Of a stretch of DNA of 64,000 nucleotides, positions 44,457-51,108 are shown piece by piece. The notes beneath the pieces are model-generated. The model did no database searches. It was not told where the DNA came from and worked only from the letters and a program-made list of their open reading frames with translations. Position 1 is the first letter of the stretch. The number at the start of each line of letters is the position of its first letter. A program made the translations under genes and the position numbers. Source of the stretch: Pullichristensenella sp963930055 (GTDB lineage Bacteria > Bacillota > Clostridia > Christensenellales > Aristaeellaceae); the NCBI GenBank assembly GCA_963930055.1, contig CAWVKS010000004.1, positions 245,701 through 309,700 of the forward strand. Direction: 5' to 3'.

Positions 44457-45553
44457 TTATCCTCCTTCCCGGCGGCGCGCCCGTGCTTGCGGCTGAGCAG
44501 GCGGGCGATGCCGCCCTGCACCAGCAGCGCGAAGGCGCTCAGGTAGATGATGGCCGCGATGATGATGTCGATGATCTCCTTGGCAAATTCCGGTTGCAAC
44601 GATTCGCCGCCCACCTGTATGTAGGAGATGAACAGCGAGGAGAAGATGGTGCCGATGGGATGCGACGAGGCCAGCAGCGCCACGGGTATACCGTTGAAGC
44701 CCATGTTCACCAGCGTCTTGATGATGGTGAACTGCGCCGTGCCGCTCAGGTAGTAGATGGCGCCGCCCACGCCTGCGAAGGCGCCGGCGATGGCCATGGA
44801 GAACACGATGTTGCGCTTGTCGTTGATGCCGGCGTAGAGGCTGGCGTTGCGGTTGTAGCCGCAGGCTTTCAGTTCGTAGCCAAACGTGGTCTTGGAGAGG
44901 ATCACCCAGGCGATGATGGCGAAGATCACGGCGATGAAGATACCGATGTTCATATAATTGCCAAACACGCTGTCCAGCCCCAGCTTGGGCAGCGCCGCCG
45001 CAGGGTTGGCGTCGGCAAGACGCGCCGTGCGGTCGCGTGCCACCTGACCCCAGGCGTTGGCCAGCATTATCGGCATGTTATTGATACACATGTTCACCGC
45101 GAACAGGCCGATCCAGTTGAACATGATGGCGGAAATGACCTCGTTGACGTTGAAGTAGGCCTTGAAGATGCCGGGGATCGCGCCCCAGATGGCGCCGCCG
45201 ATCATACCGGCGAGTATGGCCACATACCAGGGCAGCTGGAACTGTATACCCACCGTGAGGGCAAAGAACGCGCCTACTGTGTACTGGCCGGAAGCGCCGA
45301 TGTTGAACAGGCCCGTCTTGAAAGCAAAGCCCACGGAAAGGCCGGTCATCAGCAGCGGCGCGGCGGTGTAGAGCACCTTGCCCAACTTGGACATATCGCG
45401 CGCGCCGCTGAGCAGCATGTCCTCCAGACCGCCGATGGCGTGCGCGGGGTTGAAGATCAGCAGCAGGATGAAGCCCAGCAGCAGGCCCGCCAGTATGGAA
45501 ACGAGCGAACCCATCAGGCTCAGCGTGCCGCGTTTTTGCAGAAATTTTCTCAT
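44453..45553 (-). CDS. Nucleoside-type ABC transporter permease (NupP/YufP-like)
   Basis: 366 residues. SLVSILAGLLLGFILLLIFNP, TGLSVGFAFKTGLFNIGASGQ (family signature), GMIGGAIWGAIPGIFKAYFN and NVNEVISAIMFNWIGLF place it in the BMP-type permease family (BPD_transp_2). It forms the membrane channel with the 43479 product. It overlaps the ATPase gene by 4 bp, so the genes are translationally coupled. Confidence 0.92.
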   Translation of the reverse strand: MRKFLQKRGTLSLMGSLVSILAGLLLGFILLLIFNPAHAIGGLEDMLLSGARDMSKLGKVLYTAAPLLMTGLSVGFAFKTGLFNIGASGQYTVGAFFALTVGIQFQLPWYVAILAGMIGGAIWGAIPGIFKAYFNVNEVISAIMFNWIGLFAVNMCINNMPIMLANAWGQVARDRTARLADANPAAALPKLGLDSVFGNYMNIGIFIAVIFAIIAWVILSKTTFGYELKACGYNRNASLYAGINDKRNIVFSMAIAGAFAGVGGAIYYLSGTAQFTIIKTLVNMGFNGIPVALLASSHPIGTIFSSLFISYIQVGGESLQPEFAKEIIDIIIAAIIYLSAFALLVQGGIARLLSRKHGRAAGKEDN

Positions 45554-47088
45554 TTGGCAGCCCTCCCGTCCTGACGTTTCGCGCCCGCCATGTAGAGGCC
45601 GAGCTCCTGCACGGTGGTCGCAGCCGGGTCAAACTCGCCGACGACGCGCCCTTCGTACATCACGAGTATGCGGTCGGAGAGGTTCATCACTTCGTCCAGC
45701 TCCAGCGATACCAGCAGCACCGCCTTGCCCTCGTCGCGCTCGCGCACGATCTGCTTGTGGATGTACTCGATGGCGCCCACGTCCAGGCCGCGCGTGGGCT
45801 GCACCGCCACCAGCAGGTTGGACTGCTTGTCCAGCTCGCGGGCGACGATGGCCTTTTGCTGGTTGCCGCCGGACATGCTGCGGGCGATGGTCTGCGGCCC
45901 CTCGGCGGAGCGCACGTCGTACTGCTCGATGAGCCGTTCGGCGTAGGCGCGCACCTTGTCGCGGCGGATGAAGCCGTGGTTCTGGAACTCCGGCTCCCAG
46001 TAGCGCTGGAGCACCATGTTCTCCTCCAGCGTGTAGTCCAGCACCAGCCCATGCTTGTGCCGGTCCTCGGGGATGTGGCTCATGCCGTCCACCGAGCGCT
46101 CGCGGATGGAGGCGTGGGAGATGTCTTTGCCGTTTAAGGTGATCCTGCCGCCGCTCATCTTCTCCAGCCCGGTGAGCGCGGAGACGAATTCCGTCTGCCC
46201 GTTGCCCTCGATGCCCGCCAGACAGACGATCTCGCCGGCGCGCACTTCAAAGGAAACGTCGGAAACGGCGTTGTTTTTGTGGATGCGCGAGGGAACGGTG
46301 ACGCCCTCCACGCGCAGCACCGTCTCGCCGGGCCTGGCGGGGGCCTTTTCCACCTTGAACTCCACGTCGCGCCCCACCATCATGCGGGAGAGCTCCTCCT
46401 TGGTGGTGGAGGCGATGTCCACCGTGCCCACGCAGCGCCCCTTGCGCAGCACCGTGCAGCGGTCGGCCACAGCCATGATCTCGTTGAGCTTGTGGGTGAT
46501 AAAGAGGATGGACTTGCCCTCGGCGGCGAACGAGCGCATGATGTCCATCAGTTCGTCGATCTCCTGCGGCGTGAGCACCGCCGTCGGCTCGTCGAGGATG
46601 AGGATCTCGTTGTCGCGGTAGAGCATCTTGAGGATCTCCACGCGCTGCTGCATGCCTACGGATATATCTTCGATCAGCGCGTCAGGATCGACGCGCATGC
46701 CGTATTTTTCGCTCAGAGCCAGAACTTTTTTGCGCGCGGCGTCTTTTTTAAGAAATCCCAGATGGGTGTCTTCCGCGCCGAGGATGATGTTGTCCAGTAC
46801 CGTAAAGACTTCGACCAGCTTGAAGTGCTGATGCACCATGCCGATGCCCAGCGCCGTGGCGTCGTTGGGGTCGTGTATTTTGACTTCCTGCCCGTTTTTG
46901 CGGATGGTGCCGCCATCAGGCTGGTAAAGGCCAAAAAGGACGCTCATCAGCGTCGATTTGCCCGCACCGTTCTCGCCCAGCAGGGCGTGGATCTCGCCCT
47001 TTTTGAGCTTAAGGGTCACGTTGTCGTTGGCCTTGATCCCGGGAAATTCCTTGGTGATGCCCAGCATCTCGATCACATAATCGCTCAT
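45550..47088 (-). CDS. Nucleoside-type ABC transporter ATP-binding protein (NupO/YufO-like)
   Basis: 512 residues, two ABC domains. Domain 1: GENGAGKSTLMSVLFG, signature ISVGMQQRVEILKML and LILDEPTAVLTPQE. Domain 2: CLAGIEGNGQTEFVSALTG, MSGGNQQKAIVARELD and VAVQPTRGLDVGAIE. The VQPTRGLDVGA ending in place of DEPTRG is a hallmark of this BMP-associated subfamily. ATG 47088 is separated from bmpA by a hairpin. Confidence 0.93.
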   Translation of the reverse strand: MSDYVIEMLGITKEFPGIKANDNVTLKLKKGEIHALLGENGAGKSTLMSVLFGLYQPDGGTIRKNGQEVKIHDPNDATALGIGMVHQHFKLVEVFTVLDNIILGAEDTHLGFLKKDAARKKVLALSEKYGMRVDPDALIEDISVGMQQRVEILKMLYRDNEILILDEPTAVLTPQEIDELMDIMRSFAAEGKSILFITHKLNEIMAVADRCTVLRKGRCVGTVDIASTTKEELSRMMVGRDVEFKVEKAPARPGETVLRVEGVTVPSRIHKNNAVSDVSFEVRAGEIVCLAGIEGNGQTEFVSALTGLEKMSGGRITLNGKDISHASIRERSVDGMSHIPEDRHKHGLVLDYTLEENMVLQRYWEPEFQNHGFIRRDKVRAYAERLIEQYDVRSAEGPQTIARSMSGGNQQKAIVARELDKQSNLLVAVQPTRGLDVGAIEYIHKQIVRERDEGKAVLLVSLELDEVMNLSDRILVMYEGRVVGEFDPAATTVQELGLYMAGAKRQDGRAAK

Positions 47089-47121
47089 CCAATTTCCCCT
47101 TTATATACCGATATACTCAGA

Positions 47122-47149
47122 GGGGGCTGTCTCCAAAGAGGCAGCCCCC
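47122..47149 (-). other. Intercistronic hairpin between the BMP gene and the ATPase gene
   Basis: GGGGGCTG/CAGCCCCC (47122-47129 with 47142-47149) with a partly paired loop and no T-run. Same arrangement as in mglB-mglA, likely giving more binding protein than transporter. Confidence 0.7.
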
Positions 47150-47164
47150 ACAGACGAAGCGGGA

Positions 47165-48217
47165 TTACTCCTGAACGTCCACGGTGACGGCGGTGGTCGC
47201 CGGCAGTTCGTCGATGCTGTTGCTGATGGTGATCTCGCCGGACTTCACCTGCTCGTAGATGGCGTTGTACTCATCCACGGTGAAGGTGGCAAAGCGCCAG
47301 GAGGTCTCCGCGGTGGGCAGGCCCACGCAGTTGTCGGCAGCGCCCAGGTTCTGGGTCACGCCAGCCATGTCCTCCGGCCACTCGCCGCCGTTGTCATACA
47401 GGCGGGTGAGGGCGAGGATGACGGAGTTGGGCAGATCCTTCATCGCGGAGGTGATGATGGTCTCGGAAACGTGCGCCTGGTCGGAGTCCACGCCCACGAC
47501 CTTGCCGTTGCCTTCCTCAGCCGCCGCCACGACGGAGTTGTAGATGCCGCCGCCGCAGGAGAAGATGACCTCAGTGCCTTCGGTGTACCAGCTGGCGGCC
47601 TTGTTCTTGATGTCGTCGCTGGGGTTGAAGGAGTAGCTGTACCAGTACTTCATCTCCACCTCGACGCCCATTTCCTGCGCGGCGTACTCAGCGCCCTGGA
47701 TGAAGCCATAGCCGAAGCGGATGACCGCCGGCACGTCCATGCCGCCGATGTAACCCAGCTTGGTGTAGCCGTCCTTGACCACGGCGTAGCCCGCGAGGAA
47801 GCCAGCCTGCTCCTCCTGATAGAGGATAGACACGGTGTTGGCGGTGTTGCCGCCTTCAGGCTCGGTGTCCAGCACGATGAAGTCCACGTCCGGGTAGGTG
47901 GTCTGCGCCTCGCCGGCCGACGCGGCGAACAGGTAGCCGGGCAGGATGACGACCTTGGCGCCATTGCTCACGGCGTTGTGGATCTGCTCGAGACGGGCCT
48001 CGTCAGAGTCCTCGCTCGGACGGTAGTAGGCATAGGTGAGGCCGTTTTCCTCGGCGTAGGCAACCATGCCCTCATAAGAGCTCTGGTTGAAGGACTGGTC
48101 GTCGATGTTGCCCACGTCGGTGACCAGGGCCAGCTCGTAGCCGTCCCCTTCCGCCAGCGCGGCAACGCCCATCAGCATCATCGCTAGAACCAGAAGAGCA
48201 GCAAGCAGTTTCTTCAT
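47165..48217 (-). CDS. bmpA: BMP-family nucleoside-binding protein
   Basis: 350 residues. Signal peptide KKLLAALLVLAMMLMGVAALA ends in ALA-E and has no cysteine, unlike the lipoproteins usual for this family. The mature part shows YELALVTDVGNIDDQSFNQSSYEG (BMP signature), AVVKDGYTKLGYIGGMDVPAV, FIQGAEYAAQEMGVEVEM, FSCGGGIYNSVVAAA and VGVDSDQAHVSETIITSAMK. It delivers purine nucleosides to the three downstream components. AAAAAAGGAGGA precedes ATG 48217. Confidence 0.93.
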   Translation of the reverse strand: MKKLLAALLVLAMMLMGVAALAEGDGYELALVTDVGNIDDQSFNQSSYEGMVAYAEENGLTYAYYRPSEDSDEARLEQIHNAVSNGAKVVILPGYLFAASAGEAQTTYPDVDFIVLDTEPEGGNTANTVSILYQEEQAGFLAGYAVVKDGYTKLGYIGGMDVPAVIRFGYGFIQGAEYAAQEMGVEVEMKYWYSYSFNPSDDIKNKAASWYTEGTEVIFSCGGGIYNSVVAAAEEGNGKVVGVDSDQAHVSETIITSAMKDLPNSVILALTRLYDNGGEWPEDMAGVTQNLGAADNCVGLPTAETSWRFATFTVDEYNAIYEQVKSGEITISNSIDELPATTAVTVDVQE

Positions 48218-48271
48218 ACGGGATTATCCTCCTTTTTTCATTGTGAGCGGCGCAAAGCCGCGCACACCTAT

Positions 48272-48300
48272 ATTATAACAGAAAAATTACCCCTTGTATA
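48272..48300 (-). promoter_or_regulatory. Promoter of the BMP operon
   Basis: Minus strand TATACA (48295-48300), 17-bp spacer, TATAAT (48272-48277). A GC-rich hairpin (GCGGC/GCCGC, about 48247-48263) lies between it and the ribosome binding site. Confidence 0.65.
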
Positions 48301-48372
48301 GCTGTAAAGGTGGGTTTGCAACAAAAAATGCGCTAAACTATGTCCGACAATAGAAGAAAGGACACAAAGCAC

Positions 48373-48795
48373 ATGAAACTTTGGAAGGAATTCAAGGAGT
48401 TCGCCTTCAAGGGCAACGTCATCGACCTCGCCGTTGGTGTTATCATTGGTAGCGCTTTCACCGCCATCGTCAATTCGGTGGTCAACGACCTGTTCACGCC
48501 GCTGCTCTCGCTCATCACCGGCCGCGTCGATTTCTCCACGCTGGCCATTACCCTCGGCACCGGCGAGAGCGCCGCCAAGATCGCCTACGGTTCGTTCCTG
48601 CAGGCGGTGTTCAACTTCCTGATGGTCGCCATCTGCATCTTCATCTTCGTCAAGGCCATCAACAAGCTCTACCGCAAGGACGAGGCCGAGAAGGAAGCCA
48701 AGCCCGCCCCGCGCCTGTGCCCCTACTGCTTCGGCGAGATCAACGACAACGCCACCCGCTGCCCGCACTGCACCAGCGAGCTGCCGAAGGAATAA
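48373..48795 (+). CDS. mscL: Large-conductance mechanosensitive channel with C-terminal zinc ribbon
   Basis: 140 residues. WKEFKEFAFKGNVIDLAVGVIIGSAF is the MscL N-terminal helix and TM1; AYGSFLQAVFNFLMVAICIFIFVKAIN is TM2. The channel opens under membrane tension to release osmolytes. The C-terminus adds a rubredoxin-type zinc ribbon, LCPYCFGEINDNATRCPHCTSEL, in place of the usual helical bundle. AAAGGA favours ATG 48373 over in-frame ATG 48340. Promoter not clear; TTGCAA at about 48315 is a weak candidate. Confidence 0.92.
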   Translation: MKLWKEFKEFAFKGNVIDLAVGVIIGSAFTAIVNSVVNDLFTPLLSLITGRVDFSTLAITLGTGESAAKIAYGSFLQAVFNFLMVAICIFIFVKAINKLYRKDEAEKEAKPAPRLCPYCFGEINDNATRCPHCTSELPKE

Positions 48796-48809
48796 GAAAG
48801 ATAGAAGAA

Positions 48810-48847
48810 GGCGTCCCGGCCGCAAACGTGGCCGGGACGCCGTTTTT
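48810..48847 (+). terminator. Intrinsic terminator of mscL
   Basis: GGCGTCCCGGCC (48810-48821) pairs perfectly with GGCCGGGACGCC (48830-48841), followed by GTTTTT. Confidence 0.92.
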
Positions 48848-49247
48848 ATGCCTTTTCTTCCGCCTGCCCATGCACGCCCGCCGCGCCCTGGGCGATGGCC
48901 TCGCGCTCTTTGCACAATTCCCCGTACAGCGCGCGCGAATCCCACTGGGCGTTCGTGGGCGTGAGCACGGCCTTCAGGCCGCCGGGGCGCACGCCCGCGC
49001 GCCGCAGCCCCTGCAAAAACGCCTGCAAAAGCGCCGGGGGAAAGTGGGCCATGACGAGCATCTCCTCGTCAAAGGCATCGCCTGCCCCGTCGCCCTCCGG
49101 CCCGCTTTCGACAAGTTCGGCAAGCGGCCGCGCGTATTCGCGCCGTTCCACCTCCCGCAGGCGCACACGGAAGCGCATCGCCACCATGCGTATCTTTGCG
49201 GCGCGCTCGCCGCGCAGGTTGTAGGTGAGCAATACGGGCGGCTTCAT
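48846..49247 (-). CDS. DUF3783-type protein
   Basis: 133 residues: VLLTYNLRGERAAKIRMVAMRFRVRLREV at the N-terminus and GLKAVLTPTNAQWDSRALYGELCKE at the C-terminus. The KAVLTPTN-x-xW block is the DUF3783 hallmark, a small Clostridia protein of unknown role. AAGGAGG precedes ATG 49247. It is 18 bp after the SufB-like gene and probably the last gene of that operon. Confidence 0.75.
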   Translation of the reverse strand: MKPPVLLTYNLRGERAAKIRMVAMRFRVRLREVERREYARPLAELVESGPEGDGAGDAFDEEMLVMAHFPPALLQAFLQGLRRAGVRPGGLKAVLTPTNAQWDSRALYGELCKEREAIAQGAAGVHGQAEEKA

Positions 49248-49265
49248 GGTCGTTTTCCTCCTTCC

Positions 49266-50186
49266 TCAGCGCAGGAAACCTTCGATGATCCTGGCCTCGG
49301 CTTCCTGCTCGGTCAGGCCCAGCGTTTGCAACTTGAGGATCTGTTCGCCGGCGATCTTGCCGATGGCGGCCTCATGGATGAGGGCGGCGTCGGCGTCGTT
49401 GGCGGAGAGCTCCGGGGCCGCGTCCACCGCGCCGCGGTCGGCGATGATGGCGTCGCACTCCGAATGCCCCGTGCAGGGGGCGTTGCCGATGAGCACCGAG
49501 CGATAGGACTGGCGGGAGTTGCCCCGCGCCACGGAGCGGGAGATGAGGTCCGTGCCGGAATCCGCGCCGTTCATGCGCACCTCGAACTCGGTGTGCGCCT
49601 GCTGCTCGCCCTCGGTGAGTATGCGCTCGTGTATGTGCAGCTTCGCGCCGGCGGCCAGCGTGGCGCTGGTTTTGCGCAGCGTTTTGTCCACGCCGCCGAT
49701 CTGCGAGGTGTCCATCGTCATCACCGCGCCCTCTTCGAGGAACATCTCCGTCACCGGGTCGATGCTGCGCACACCCTCGCCCTTGCCAGTGCCCACGTGC
49801 TTTTCCAGGTAGGTAACGCGCGCACCCTTTGCCAGGAAGAAGCGGTGGATGCCGTTGTGGCGCGCCTGCTCGCCGCTGTCGGTATGTACGCCGCAGCCGG
49901 CGACGATGGTCACGTCCGCGCCCTCGCCCACGTAAAAGTCGTTGTATACGAGATCGTCCACGCCGCCGTGGGTGACGCAGGCGGGGATGGACACCGTTTC
50001 GCCCTTCGTGCCCGGGAGGATGCGTATATCCAGCCCCGGCTTGTCGGCCTTGCTCTCAATTTTGATGTTTTTGGTGGACTGCCGCCCGGCGCACTCGCCG
50101 TTTTCGCGGATGTTGAACGCGCCGGTGAACTTGCCGTTCCAGTCCGAGACGGCCTTGAGCAGGCCCTCGAGTATATTGCCCATCAT
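49266..50186 (-). CDS. sufB: SufB/SufD-family Fe-S assembly scaffold, short form
   Basis: 306 residues, clearly shorter than classical SufB (about 460-490). Beta-helix core: VHTDSGEQARHNGIHRFFLAKG, YLEKHVGTGKGEGV, HIHERILTEGEQQAHTEFEV, SVLIGNAPCTGHSECDAIIADRG (conserved Cys/Glu region) and ALIHEAAIGKIAGEQILKLQTLGLTEQEAE at the end. With sufC alone upstream this is a two-gene SUF pair of the minimal (SMS-like) kind. Starts ATGATG within the sufC stop; AAGGAGG has 7-nt spacing. Confidence 0.88.
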   Translation of the reverse strand: MMGNILEGLLKAVSDWNGKFTGAFNIRENGECAGRQSTKNIKIESKADKPGLDIRILPGTKGETVSIPACVTHGGVDDLVYNDFYVGEGADVTIVAGCGVHTDSGEQARHNGIHRFFLAKGARVTYLEKHVGTGKGEGVRSIDPVTEMFLEEGAVMTMDTSQIGGVDKTLRKTSATLAAGAKLHIHERILTEGEQQAHTEFEVRMNGADSGTDLISRSVARGNSRQSYRSVLIGNAPCTGHSECDAIIADRGAVDAAPELSANDADAALIHEAAIGKIAGEQILKLQTLGLTEQEAEARIIEGFLR

Positions 50187-50908
50187 GCGAACGCCTCCTT
50201 CTGGCGGCAGCAGGCGGCCACGCCCGCGCCGCGCATCAGCTCCGGCAGTATCTCCTGCGCTTTGCCGCGGCGGGTCAATTCTCCGCCGGAAATGACGGCG
50301 ATCTCGTCGGCGATCTGCAAAATGCGCTCCTGATGGGAGATGATGACCATGGAGCCGTGCAACGTGCTGCGCAGCCCCTGAAACACGGCGATGAGGTTGT
50401 TGAAGCTCCACAGGTCGATGCCGGCCTCCGGCTCGTCGAAAATGGTCAGCCGGGAGTGACGCAAAAGCACCGTGGCGATCTCGATGCGCTTGATCTCGCC
50501 GCCGGAAAGCGTGGCGTTCACCTCGCGGTCGATGTACTCGCGCGCGCACAGCCCCACCTGGCTGAGCACGTCGCAGAGCCTGGCCTCGGAGAGCGTTTCG
50601 CCCGCCGCCAGTTCCAGGAGCTGGCGCACGATAAGCCCTTTGAAGCGCACCGGCTGCTGGAAGGCGTAGCTGACGCCGCGCCTGGCGCGCCCGGTGACGT
50701 CCAGGCCGGTGATATCCTCGCCGTCGAGCAGTATGCGCCCGCTCTCGGGTTTTTCCAGGCCGGCGATGACCTTGGCCAGCGTCGTTTTGCCGCCGCCGTT
50801 GGGGCCGGTGATGACCATCAGCGTGTCGTCGGGCACGGTCAGCGTCACGCCCTTCAATATGCGCTCCCCGTCCGGGGCGCTCCAGGTGATATTTTGCAGT
50901 TCCAGCAT
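50183..50908 (-). CDS. sufC: Fe-S assembly ATPase SufC
   Basis: 241 residues, one ABC ATPase domain: Walker A ITGPNGGGKTTLAKVIAG, Q-loop SYAFQQPVRFKG, signature ATLSGGEIKRIEIATVL, Walker B LTIFDEPEAGIDLWSF and the switch histidine in VIISHQE. The FDEPEAGIDLWSF stretch is typical of the clostridial SufC. It drives cluster assembly on the SufB-like scaffold encoded next. No cysteine desulfurase gene is near. Confidence 0.9.
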   Translation of the reverse strand: MLELQNITWSAPDGERILKGVTLTVPDDTLMVITGPNGGGKTTLAKVIAGLEKPESGRILLDGEDITGLDVTGRARRGVSYAFQQPVRFKGLIVRQLLELAAGETLSEARLCDVLSQVGLCAREYIDREVNATLSGGEIKRIEIATVLLRHSRLTIFDEPEAGIDLWSFNNLIAVFQGLRSTLHGSMVIISHQERILQIADEIAVISGGELTRRGKAQEILPELMRGAGVAACCRQKEAFA

Positions 50909-50979
50909 GATTGCCTCACATCCTTTGTTCCGCCCCGCGCCGCGCGCGAGGCGTTGGGGCCGCGTCGGACCCCTTTTCT

Positions 50980-51007
50980 ATTATACGTCGAAACGGCCGC
51001 CTGTCAA
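50980..51007 (-). promoter_or_regulatory. Promoter of the sufCB operon
   Basis: Minus strand TTGACA (51002-51007), 16-bp spacer, TATAAT (50980-50985). Confidence 0.8.
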
Positions 51008-51108
51008 ACGGATTTTTTCCCGGCCCCTTCCTGTATGGATAACCACCCCAAAGCCCAGGGGCAACACGTGCCAGGCGGGGAAGGGAAGAAATTTCCGTTG
51101 CGCGGATT

